Shown: piece after piece, positions 34,471 through 42,592 of the stretch | How positions within the stretch are numbered: the stretch's first letter is position 1 | Layout: each line of letters opens with the position of its first letter | From: Aquibium sp. ELW1220 | Lineage (GTDB): Bacteria; Pseudomonadota; Alphaproteobacteria; Rhizobiales; Rhizobiaceae | Length of the DNA stretch: 64,000 bases | Direction: 5' to 3' | NCBI RefSeq assembly: GCF_030398385.1 | Contig: NZ_JAOAOQ010000019.1 | Span: 62,001-126,000 of the forward strand | Program-made: the position numbers and the translations under genes | The notes under the pieces: model-generated | Databases searched by the model: none | The model's input: only the letters and a program-made list of their open reading frames with translations | Told to the model about the DNA's origin: nothing

Positions 34471-35610
34471 TTTGTTATACTTCTGTAGCAACGGTAGGAG
34501 TGTGACTGATGGTCGGCAGGCAAGCGGACCTTGTCGCTCTGAGCGACGAGGATAGGAATTTTCTTGAATCGCAGGTGCGTCGGCACAAGGCGCCGCGCTC
34601 GTTGTCGGATCGATGCCGGATGGTTTTGCTGTGCGCACAGGGCCTGCAGAGCAAAGATGTTGCCGAACGCCTTGGCGTCCACGAGCACACGGTTGGCAAG
34701 TGGCGCCGCCGGTTCGTGCAGGATGGCATTGACGGCTGACCGACGAATATCGCGCGGGTCGGCCACGAACCGTCTCTGACGCCCAGGTAGCCGAGGTCGT
34801 TGAACGGACATTGAACACCACCCCGAAGGATGCCACGCACTGGTCTATCCGTTCGATGGCAGCCGACCGTGGGCTGTCGCACACCACCATCCGTCGAATA
34901 TGGACCGCCTTTGGTTTGCAGCCACATCGCTCGGAGACATTCAAGCTCTCTTCCGATCCGCTGTTCGTCGATAAGGTGCAAGACATAGTCGGCCTTTACA
35001 TGTCGCCACCGGACCGGGCAGTCGTGCTATGCGTGGATGAGAAATCGCAAATCCAGGCACTGGATCGCGAGCAGCCGGTTCTGCCCATGGCGCCGGGCAT
35101 CGCCGAGCGGCGCACCCATACCTATGTCCGCAACGGCACGACATCCCTGTTCGCCGCGCTCGATGTTGCGACTGGCGCGGTGATCGGCCAGTGCTACAAA
35201 CGTCACCGGGCGACCGAATTCCTCGACTTCTTGAAGCGAATTGACGCCGAGATGCCCAAGGGACCGGACGTGCATCTGGTGATGGACAACTATGCGACCC
35301 ATAAGACGCCGAGGATCAAGGCCTGGCTCGCACGCCGTCCGCACTGGCATGTTCACTTCACACCAACTTCAGCCTCCTGGATCAATCAAGTCGAGCGGTG
35401 GTTTGCAGAACTGACGCGCAAGCAGTTGCAACGCGGGGTCCATCGTTCCACTGCTGAACTGGAAGCCGACATCGACGCGTTCATTACAACGCACAACAAG
35501 AATCCCAAGCCATACAGATGGGTGAAATCCGCCGACCAAATCCTCGCTTCGGTCAAGCGTTTCTGCCAAAAAACAATGAACCGAACTTCAGATTCGGGTG
35601 ACTAGGCGCG
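34470..35610 (+). mobile_element. IS630-family insertion sequence; ends not defined
   Basis: The element follows the IS5-type gene directly. The right side carries TCAGATTCGGGTGACTAG at 35588-35605, overlapping the transposase stop, but I find no matching inverted copy on the left. It may be a remnant lacking its left terminus. Confidence 0.6.
34509..35605 (+). CDS. IS630-family transposase with a -1 frameshift
   Basis: The N-terminal frame (34509-34739) is a helix-turn-helix domain with [25 protein letters not shown]. The frame then needs a -1 shift near 34736, where GGCTGACC reads as a stop in the first frame and as LTDE in the second. The second part has the DDE catalytic residues in [20 protein letters not shown] and WINQVERWF. 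Apart from the shift, both parts look intact. It could be a programmed shift or a decay mutation. Confidence 0.75.
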
Positions 35611-35647
35611 ACGCGAGCAAGCGCCTGATCCCCGCGTCCCCAGGCAT

Positions 35648-35977
35648 CTATGATGGATGCAGGGCTGGCTGGCCTTCACGCGGATGCACATGGACTGATA
35701 CGTCCACCTTCTGGTCAAGGCGCCCAAGAACGGCCATGAGCCGGTCGATCGTAAAGCGATCAAGCTTTGCCTTGCGGATCCTCGAAAAGTCAGCCGCCGC
35801 AATGCCGGTGATGTCCTCGGCCTTCCTGGTGCTGAGCTCGCGCGCGTCCATCACTCCGATGATCTGGGCGGCGAGAATGGATTTGAGCTGCTCGGCGTCG
35901 GCGTTCGCATAGCCGAAATCGCGGAATACGTTTCCAGAGCCTCTGATGATTTCGAAGTCGTCGTTCTTGTCGGTCAT
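35648..35977 (-). CDS. XRE-family antitoxin (HigA-like)
   Basis: The 109-residue protein has a helix-turn-helix of the HigA2/HTH_37 type: RKAEDITGIAAADFSRIRKAKLDRFTIDRLMAVLGRL. Its start overlaps the stop of the toxin gene by four bases (ATGA). It would bind and neutralise the toxin and repress the pair. The toxin-first order is that of higBA systems. Confidence 0.8.
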   Translation of the reverse strand: MTDKNDDFEIIRGSGNVFRDFGYANADAEQLKSILAAQIIGVMDARELSTRKAEDITGIAAADFSRIRKAKLDRFTIDRLMAVLGRLDQKVDVSVHVHPREGQPALHPS

Positions 35978-36318
35978 GATAGGGCCTCCTTAAGTCGTTT
36001 GATGCGTGTCCGGATCAGATCCACCTCGTGCTGAGGCGTGCTGATGCCGGACTTGGATTTTTTCTGAAACGCGTGAATCACCCAAAGATCATCGCCAATC
36101 TGGGTGGCGTAAACGACGCGGTAGGCGTCGGTGCGATACCGCAGTACGATTTCAAGGATTCCACCTCCATGGCCGGTCAGCGGCTTGGCGTTGTCGGCCT
36201 TTTGCCCTTCGGCGGCGATCGTCAACGCCCGCAAGGCTTCGGTTTGAACGTCGCGAGGGAAATCCTCGAAATCCTTCTTCGCCGCCTTAATCCATGAAAT
36301 TGATCGTGTTTCAGTCAT
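35974..36318 (-). CDS. HigB/Gp49-like toxin (RelE superfamily)
   Basis: The 114-residue protein has the phage Gp49-like toxin fold: SWIKAAKKDFEDFP, ILEIVLRYRTDAYRVVYAT, DLWVIHAFQKKSKSGI. The FQKKSKSG region with basic residues is the expected RNA-cleaving site of these ribosome-dependent RNases. The ATG at 36318 begins the domain; the longer frame extends into non-coding repeat DNA. A palindrome overlaps its start. Confidence 0.8.
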   Translation of the reverse strand: MTETRSISWIKAAKKDFEDFPRDVQTEALRALTIAAEGQKADNAKPLTGHGGGILEIVLRYRTDAYRVVYATQIGDDLWVIHAFQKKSKSGISTPQHEVDLIRTRIKRLKEALS

Positions 36319-36334
36319 GCAATGACTGTAGTCA
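36312..36334. promoter_or_regulatory. Palindromic operator at the toxin-antitoxin start
   Basis: CAGTCAT-GCA-ATGACTG (36312-36328) overlaps the toxin start codon, and TGACTGTAGTCA (36323-36334) follows. Such paired palindromes fit autoregulation by the HigA-like protein. Binding is inferred. Confidence 0.6.
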
Positions 36335-36400
36335 AATATGACAACACTTGCAAGGTTTTTCTGTCCCGTATTCATCTTACGCCCTTCAAAGGGCCGAAGG

Positions 36401-36589
36401 TGTGAATCAGCACCAAATCTTGCCCCCCATTCCGACACCCAATAGCCCTCTGATTTCCGATCTGAAGCCGAGAATTGGTGGGGTCACCATCGGCGCCGAT
36501 GGTGACCCCACCAAGACGGCAAATTCCGTCGAAGAATCATGCGCTCGCCGCCATCCGAGTTGGGGGTCAAGATTCGGTGCTGATTCACA
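36401..36589. mobile_element. MITE-like element with 28-bp terminal inverted repeats
   Basis: The ends at 36401-36428 and 36562-36589 are inverted copies matching at 26 of 28 bases, starting TGTGAATCAGCACC. There is no coding frame inside. The termini resemble those of an insertion sequence, so this is probably a non-autonomous derivative or a collapsed element. No target duplication is evident. Confidence 0.6.
36475..36514. repeat. 40-bp perfect palindrome
   Basis: The two 20-base arms, centred on GGCGCC at 36494/36495, are exact inverted copies (left arm begins TTGGTGGGGTCACC). It lies inside the MITE-like element and would form a strong cruciform or hairpin. Confidence 0.9.
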
Positions 36590-36746
36590 TCAGGAGCCTT
36601 GACGGTACCGCCGGTTCCATCCAGTTCCGCGCCCATGCCCGGTGTCGCGGAAAACCCCGCAGGCATGCGATCGCTCGACCTTGCCGGGCTTCGCAGCATC
36701 GGGGCAAGGCCGCGCGTACCGCGCGCCGATCGCCGAGAGGAACGTC

Positions 36747-37301
36747 ATGCCGCCCACTTGCCCGCCGCTCACGGATGCCGACTGGCCGGAGGACCTCGCC
36801 GCGATGCGGGAGGGCTTTGCCGGGAAACTCAACGTCTACCGGGTGATGGCGCATCACCCCGCGCTGCTTGCGGCCTGGGCGCCCCTCCGCAACCACGTGG
36901 TCTCGGCCGATGTGCTCGGCAAGCAGCTGAGCGAGGTCGCAATCCTGCGCACGGGACATCACATGCGCTCCCGCTATGAATGGAGCCACCACGTCAGCAG
37001 GGGCCGGGCCTGCGGCATGTCGGACGCGCGCATTGCCTCCATCGCCGGCGAGACCGGTCAGATGTCGGCCGAGGATGCAACCGTGGCCACGGCCGTCGAC
37101 GAGTTGTTCGGCCACGGCCGCCTCGAGCCGGATACGCTCGCGTCGCTTGCATCGCTGGTGGGGATGAAGGGCGTCTTCGACGTGATGGCGACGGTCGGCA
37201 TGTACGCGACGCTCGGCTACATCGTGAACACGTTCGAAACGCCGCTCGATCAGGCCATCGACGAGGAACTGGCGGCGCGGCCGCTGTCCGTGGGGACCTG
37301 A
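36747..37301 (+). CDS. Carboxymuconolactone decarboxylase family protein
   Basis: The 184-residue protein has the AhpD-like all-helical fold, with VLGKQLSEVAILRTGHHMRSRYEWSHHVSRGRACGM matching the family core. It lacks the CxxC pair of AhpD peroxidases, keeping Glu and His residues instead, so a decarboxylase or lyase-type role is more likely than a peroxidase. The ATG at 36747 has a GAGAGGAA site. It converges on the acyl-CoA synthetase/hydratase gene, 37 bases away. Confidence 0.78.
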   Translation: MPPTCPPLTDADWPEDLAAMREGFAGKLNVYRVMAHHPALLAAWAPLRNHVVSADVLGKQLSEVAILRTGHHMRSRYEWSHHVSRGRACGMSDARIASIAGETGQMSAEDATVATAVDELFGHGRLEPDTLASLASLVGMKGVFDVMATVGMYATLGYIVNTFETPLDQAIDEELAARPLSVGT

Positions 37302-37338
37302 TCCGGCTTCGGTTCACCGTCCACGTCCCGCGCCTGCC

Positions 37339-40011
37339 TCACCGGCCGTCCCGGAAGACGGGCATCCGCTTGCCGCGGAAGGCCGCCAGCCCTTCGGCGA
37401 GGTCGGTGCCCTCGAGATGCAGGCGGAAGCGGTCGATCTCGGCGCGCAGGCGGGCCTGGCGGTCTTCGTCCGCAGAGGGGCGCGTCAGCGCCTTGACGTG
37501 CCGCACCACTTCGGGGCTCGCCGCGCAGATCTCACGGGCGATCTCGATCGCGCGGATCATCAGGCGGTCCTGCGGCAGCACCTCGTCCACCAGGCCCCAG
37601 GCGGCCATGGTCTGCGCGTCGACCAGAGCGGCGGTGTAGAACAGCCGCGCGGCGCGGCCCCGGCCGATGCGCTCCGTCAGCCGCACGGTGGCGCCGCCGG
37701 CCGGCACCACGCCGTATCTTGCATGTCCGTCGCCCATCCGCGCGCCGTCGGCGGCGAGGATCATGTCGCAGGCGAGCAGGAGTTCCAGCCCGCCGGCCAC
37801 GGCCGTGCCGTTCGCCGCACCGATCACCGGGACCGGCAGGTCCTCGATCATCTGGATGACGGTCTGGTTGTAGGCGAGCGCGTCGATCAGCGCCGTGCCG
37901 CCGGCTTTAAGCAGCGCCTCGAACTCGATCAGGTCGCCGCCGGCGCAGAAGGCGCGGCCGGTTCCGGTCAGGATCACGGCGCGCAGGCCGGGCAGATCCG
38001 GGACGGCTCGGAGCCGGCGCTCCAGCGACCGCATCATCGCCGCCGAGGCCGCGTTGAGGTTTCCGGGCCGGTTCAGCGTCAGGATGGCGATGCCCGCCTC
38101 GAAGGACAAGAGCACGGGCTCCTCCGCTTCGGCCGGCATCGCCCGCACGACATAGGTCTGCGGCAGCGGCATCAGCGCGGCTTCCAGCGCGGCGACTTGC
38201 TGCGGCGCGGCACCGTCCACCGCGACCTCCACCCGGATGCGCATCTGCGCGTCCGATGCCACGTCGACCGATGCAACGGCCTTGGGGCCGCAGGCGCGCT
38301 CGACCTCGACCCGGACCTTTTCACGCACTGCCAGTTCCCGCAGCGCCGGCTTGAAGATCTTGCCGACCGCGGTCACCGGCAGCGCCGCGACGATCAGCAC
38401 GGTGCGCGGCCGTGCCGGCGGCTCGTGGATGTGTTCCCCCAGATGCCGCTGCAGCGCATCGAGATCGATCGCGGTGCCGGGCTGCGGCACGACGAAGAGC
38501 GCGGGCACCTCGCCCGCGTGCTGGTCGGGCATGCCGACCGCGGCGCTGATCTGCACGCCCGGGAAACGGTTGGCGACGTCCTCGATGGCCGCGGGATCGA
38601 TGTTGTGGCCGCCGCGCACGATCAGGTCCTTCTCGCGGCCGGTCAGCACGAGGCGGCTGTCGGCGGTCAGGTAGCCGACGTCGCCCGTCGTCAGCCAGCC
38701 GTCGGGGGCGAGCGTGCCGCGATCATGCGCGGGATCGACATAGCCGGGAAAGACCTGGCGGCCGCGCACCTGCACCAGCCCGGTCTCGTCCGGGCCGCAC
38801 GGTTCCTCGCCGGCTCCGAACCGCACGACCCGGATCTGCGAGAACGGCGCGCGGAAGCCGACGCTGCCCGCCACCGGCGACCCCCTTCCGGGATTGAAGG
38901 CGATGGCGGCGGCCGTCTCGGTCATGCCGTAGGTCTCGTGGAGACGGATCCCGGTCCGCGCCTCGAAGCGGTTGCCGACGGCGGCCGGCAGCACCGCTCC
39001 GCCGGTGACGGCCATGCGCACGGCAGACACGTCGGTTCCCTCGCGCCAGCTGTTGGTGATCGCGGCGATCGAGGTCGGAACCCCGCCGACGACGGTTGCG
39101 CGGAAGGCCTCGACCAGGCTCCAGTACCGCTCGATCACCTGCGGCGGGCGCAGCCCGTGCGGCGAGGGCACCACCACGTGGCCGCCGGCCGCCAGCACCG
39201 AAAGGCCCACTGTCATCGTGCCGCCGACATGAAACAGCGGGAAGCCGTTGATGACGACGTCGCGCTCGTCATAGCCGAACACCTGCGCGAAGCCGAAGGC
39301 GGCGTGGATCTGGTTGCCATGCGTGAGCTGCACGAGCTTGGGGCGGCCCGTGGTGCCGCCGGTATGGAACAAGGCGCAGACGGCATCGCGGTCGTCGGCC
39401 GGCTCGAAATCGAGCCGGTCGGACCGATGTCCGTAGAGCGCATCGTCCAGCCTCTCCCATCCCTGCGGCAGATCCCCGGCGCCACCGATCACCAGCACAC
39501 GCTGCAGCATCGGCACCGCGGCAAGGATGCCTTCCGCCTTCGCGAAGCAGGCCGCGTCCAGCTCCGCTGCCGGCACGACGAGCACCGTCGCCCGCTCAGC
39601 GTCGAGCAGGTCGACGATCGCCTCGCGGCTGAGCAGATGGTTGAGCGTGCTTGCCACGCCCGCCACCTGCGCACCCAGCAGCAGCGGAAACAGTTCGGGC
39701 ACCGTCGGCGACAGGAAGGCTGCCACGCCGTGCCCCGGCACAAGACCATGCGCGCGGAAAAGGTTGGCCGCGCGCGTGACCGCGCCGAGCAGTTCGGCAT
39801 GCGTCAGGGAAATGCCGACATCGGCGGGGTCCGGCGAGCGCAGTACGGTGAGGGCCTTGCGCGAGCCGCAATGTTCGGCAGTTGCCAGGAAGAGATCGTA
39901 GAGGTTCCGTGCCGTCACCACTTCGTCATAGGGCAGCGCTTCGATCGCCTCGACGTCCGCGATGGTGCGGACGGCGCGGACGGGACGCGTCGTCTTCAGA
40001 ACGCGCGCCAT
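37339..40011 (-). CDS. Acyl-CoA synthetase fused to enoyl-CoA hydratase
   Basis: The 890-residue protein joins two enzymes. Residues 1 to about 565 form an ANL-type acyl-CoA ligase with the ATP motif FHTGGTTGRPK (215-225), YGMTET (361-366), GREKDLIVRGG and the catalytic Lys551. Residues about 633-890 form a crotonase with AFCAGGDL for the oxyanion hole and NGTAVAGGLELLLACD containing a likely acid/base Glu743. It would load an acid onto CoA and hydrate (or cleave) the product, as in hydroxycinnamate side-chain shortening. The ATG at 40011 overlaps the stop of the upstream ATPase gene. Frame extension to 41514 is a shadow. Confidence 0.88.
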   Translation of the reverse strand: MARVLKTTRPVRAVRTIADVEAIEALPYDEVVTARNLYDLFLATAEHCGSRKALTVLRSPDPADVGISLTHAELLGAVTRAANLFRAHGLVPGHGVAAFLSPTVPELFPLLLGAQVAGVASTLNHLLSREAIVDLLDAERATVLVVPAAELDAACFAKAEGILAAVPMLQRVLVIGGAGDLPQGWERLDDALYGHRSDRLDFEPADDRDAVCALFHTGGTTGRPKLVQLTHGNQIHAAFGFAQVFGYDERDVVINGFPLFHVGGTMTVGLSVLAAGGHVVVPSPHGLRPPQVIERYWSLVEAFRATVVGGVPTSIAAITNSWREGTDVSAVRMAVTGGAVLPAAVGNRFEARTGIRLHETYGMTETAAAIAFNPGRGSPVAGSVGFRAPFSQIRVVRFGAGEEPCGPDETGLVQVRGRQVFPGYVDPAHDRGTLAPDGWLTTGDVGYLTADSRLVLTGREKDLIVRGGHNIDPAAIEDVANRFPGVQISAAVGMPDQHAGEVPALFVVPQPGTAIDLDALQRHLGEHIHEPPARPRTVLIVAALPVTAVGKIFKPALRELAVREKVRVEVERACGPKAVASVDVASDAQMRIRVEVAVDGAAPQQVAALEAALMPLPQTYVVRAMPAEAEEPVLLSFEAGIAILTLNRPGNLNAASAAMMRSLERRLRAVPDLPGLRAVILTGTGRAFCAGGDLIEFEALLKAGGTALIDALAYNQTVIQMIEDLPVPVIGAANGTAVAGGLELLLACDMILAADGARMGDGHARYGVVPAGGATVRLTERIGRGRAARLFYTAALVDAQTMAAWGLVDEVLPQDRLMIRAIEIAREICAASPEVVRHVKALTRPSADEDRQARLRAEIDRFRLHLEGTDLAEGLAAFRGKRMPVFRDGR

Positions 40012-41507
40012 CAGTGCACCGCGGCATACATGATCGTTTCCTCGTCGGTGCGCAGCCCGTCGAACTCCTCGACGATGCGCCCCTGCCGGCAGACCAGGAT
40101 GCGGTCGGAAAGCTGCAGGATTTCCGGCAGGTAGGACGAGATCACCATCACCGCGATGCCGTCGTCGGCGAGCCGGTTGATCAGCTGGTGGATCTCGGCG
40201 ATGGCGCCGACGTCGACGCCGCGCGTCGGTTCGTCGAAGATCACGAGGCAGGGCTTCTGCACCAGCGCCTTGGCGACGACCACCTTCTGCTGGTTGCCGC
40301 CCGACAGTTCGATCACCTTCGCATCGGCATTGATCGCCTTGACGTTCAGTGCGGCGATCCACTCCTGCGCTACCGCGCGCATCTCGCTCATCGACACGGT
40401 CGCCGATGTCGTCCGCCCGCCGGCCAAAGCGCCGAGATGGATGTTCTCGGCGATCGACATGGTCTCGAAGAAGCCTTCGAGCTTGCGGTCCTCGGTGACG
40501 TAGATGATGCCGTCGCGCACCGCCGGCCGCGGCACGCGGTAGCGGACGGACCGTCCGTCGAGCCGCACCTGGCCGCCGTGGAAGAGGTCGCGCTTGAGCA
40601 CGCCCGACACCACCTTCGCCGTCTCCGTGCGCCCCGAGCCGATGAGCCCGAACACGCCGGTGATCTGCCCGGCGAAGAGCGAGAAGGACGTGTTGCGCAC
40701 GACGCTGCCCATCGACAGGTTCTGGACGCTGAGCACCTTCTCGCCCGCCGGGCGGATGCGGCGGCCTTCCGTCGAGCCGTAGATCTCGCTGCTCAGCGTG
40801 CGCCCCACCATCGCCCGCACGATCTTCTCGCGGTCGAAGGCCGAAGCCGCGTCGGTGACGACATGTTCCCCGTCGCGCATGATGGTGATGCGGTCGGCGA
40901 TCGCCAGAGCCTCCTCCAGCGCGTGGCTGATGAAGATGATCGAGACGCCGCGCTGCTTCAGCCGGGCGACCAGCGAGAAGAACTGGTGCTTCTCCTCCGG
41001 CGTCAGCGTCGCGGTCGGCTCGTCGAAGATGATCACCTGCGCGTTGTGATGCACGGCGCGTGCAATCTCGACCATCTGCTTCTGGCCGGCACCCAGCGCC
41101 GACACCATCGCGGTGGGGTCGACATGGAAGTTCAGCGACTGCAGGAACTGCTGGCCGGCGATGTAGATGCCGCGCAGGCGGTGGAAGCGCTGTGCGTCGG
41201 TCATGTAGATGTTCTGCGCCACGGTGAGCGAAGGGACGAGGCTCGTCTCCTGATAGACCATCGCGATGCCGCGCTTCAGGGCTTCCGAGGGCGAGCCGAT
41301 GTCGGCCTTCGCGCCATCGATCCAGATCTCGCCGGAGGTGGGCTGCACGACGCCGGCGATCATCTTGGTCAGCGTCGACTTGCCGGCCCCGTTCTCGCCG
41401 AGCAGCGCATGCACCTCGCCGCGCTCGAGCGTGAAGGACACGTTTCGCACCGCGGGTACGCTGCGATACTCCTTCGTGCCGTTGCGGACTTCGACGATCG
41501 GATTCAC
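40011..41507 (-). CDS. Sugar-type ABC transporter ATP-binding protein (two ATPase domains)
   Basis: The 498-residue protein is of the RbsA/MglA/XylG type. Domain 1 has Walker A GENGAGKST (37-45), signature LGAGQ and FDEPTA; domain 2 has a degenerate Walker A FGLIGSGRTE (Arg in place of Lys, usual in this family) and LSGGNQQKV. It energises the two RbsC-like permeases encoded upstream. It overlaps the propeller gene by four bases and the synthetase gene by one. Confidence 0.9.
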   Translation of the reverse strand: MNPIVEVRNGTKEYRSVPAVRNVSFTLERGEVHALLGENGAGKSTLTKMIAGVVQPTSGEIWIDGAKADIGSPSEALKRGIAMVYQETSLVPSLTVAQNIYMTDAQRFHRLRGIYIAGQQFLQSLNFHVDPTAMVSALGAGQKQMVEIARAVHHNAQVIIFDEPTATLTPEEKHQFFSLVARLKQRGVSIIFISHALEEALAIADRITIMRDGEHVVTDAASAFDREKIVRAMVGRTLSSEIYGSTEGRRIRPAGEKVLSVQNLSMGSVVRNTSFSLFAGQITGVFGLIGSGRTETAKVVSGVLKRDLFHGGQVRLDGRSVRYRVPRPAVRDGIIYVTEDRKLEGFFETMSIAENIHLGALAGGRTTSATVSMSEMRAVAQEWIAALNVKAINADAKVIELSGGNQQKVVVAKALVQKPCLVIFDEPTRGVDVGAIAEIHQLINRLADDGIAVMVISSYLPEILQLSDRILVCRQGRIVEEFDGLRTDEETIMYAAVH

Positions 41508-42592
41508 GCCGCATCTCCCTTCACGTCCGAAAGCGGGATCCGCGCCACGACGCCGTCGCCGCGCGCCGCGACGATGATCTCGCCGTCATGCTCGATCACG
41601 CTGGTCACGCCATGGGTGGCACCGTCCGCGCGGCTCTGCAGGCTGACGCGAGGCTGGAAGGCCCGGTCGAGACGCGCGCAGAGGCCGAACGACATCGTCG
41701 GCGCCCATGGTTTCAGAAGCCCCAGATGCTTCACCCCGCCGCCCTGCAGCGGCTCGTAATAGCTGCGGCCGGACCTGAGCTTCGGGGCGACCCAGAAGGG
41801 CTGCGCCACCTCCGCCATCATCCGCCGCCGGTAGACGGGTTCACGCAGCACGAACTCGACCAGCTGGCTGCGCGGCGCAAACAGCGAGAGCCACCAGCCG
41901 TCCGCGGCCGGCGAAAGGCGCCCGGGGTAACCCGGCAGGTCGGCCAGCATCACCCGGTCCACAGTTCCGCCCGCGTCGAGCCGGACCAGGCGATGCCGCC
42001 AGGCTTCCGAGACGACGAGCCCGTTCCCTTCCGGCGCGATGCCGCAGGGCCAGGCGAGGCCGCTGGCGATGCGCGTGCCGGCGCCGCTGCCGAGGTCGAT
42101 GCGCCAGACGCTGCCGGAGGCATTGCGCTCCAGCAGGTCGCGCTGCCACTCTCCGGCGTCGTTGGTGGCCGAGCCGTTGGCAAGGTAGAGCGCGTCGCTG
42201 GTCGCGGCGATCGCCGTGATGCACCGGATGGCGGGATCGACCCGGTATCGCCGCCCGTCGAAGGGGCCACCCTCGATCACCACGTAACCGCTATCGAGCG
42301 CGACGGCCAGACCGTCCGGACCGACGGAGGCGATGCAGACGACGGGCGAGCCGTAGGTCCTGCGCAGCATCCAGCGTCCGTCGGGCAAGGCGGCATGGAT
42401 GTCGCTCCCGGCGGATGCGACGAGCACGCTGTCGTGGAAGGCGAGGCAATCGACGTCCGGCAGGGGCATCCGCGACCGTGCCGTGTCGAGGAGGCGGTTC
42501 GGCCTCAGGGCGCCGTCGAGCGGCGGCACGGTGACGGCGGCCTCGCCGCGGCCGAGCAGATTGTCGAAGGTGCGGGAGAGGAGGCCGATCAT
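41504..42592 (-). CDS. SMP-30/gluconolactonase-like beta-propeller protein
   Basis: The 362-residue protein has the strictosidine-synthase/SMP-30 propeller look: CGIAPEGNGLVVSEAWRHRLVRLD, DLPGYPGRLSPAADGWWLSLFAPRS and HGVTSVIEHDGEIIVAARG. These match the second half of the permease-fused propeller encoded directly upstream, so the two are probably paralogues. There is no signal peptide. Relatives hydrolyse lactones or phosphotriesters, or have no catalytic activity. It overlaps both neighbours by four bases. Confidence 0.78.
   Translation of the reverse strand: MIGLLSRTFDNLLGRGEAAVTVPPLDGALRPNRLLDTARSRMPLPDVDCLAFHDSVLVASAGSDIHAALPDGRWMLRRTYGSPVVCIASVGPDGLAVALDSGYVVIEGGPFDGRRYRVDPAIRCITAIAATSDALYLANGSATNDAGEWQRDLLERNASGSVWRIDLGSGAGTRIASGLAWPCGIAPEGNGLVVSEAWRHRLVRLDAGGTVDRVMLADLPGYPGRLSPAADGWWLSLFAPRSQLVEFVLREPVYRRRMMAEVAQPFWVAPKLRSGRSYYEPLQGGGVKHLGLLKPWAPTMSFGLCARLDRAFQPRVSLQSRADGATHGVTSVIEHDGEIIVAARGDGVVARIPLSDVKGDAA

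Noticed and set aside
36401-36589. Possible attachment site paired with the tRNA-Arg 3' end
   Set aside because: The ends of this element do not resemble the tRNA 3' sequence, and they are inverted, not direct, repeats.
37339-41514. A single 1391-residue minus-strand frame spanning the ligase-hydratase and the ABC ATPase gene
   Set aside because: The frame is in register with the ligase-hydratase only. Upstream of 40011 it reads the ATPase gene out of phase and gives Arg/His-rich nonsense; the real ATPase occupies another frame and its stop overlaps the ligase start.
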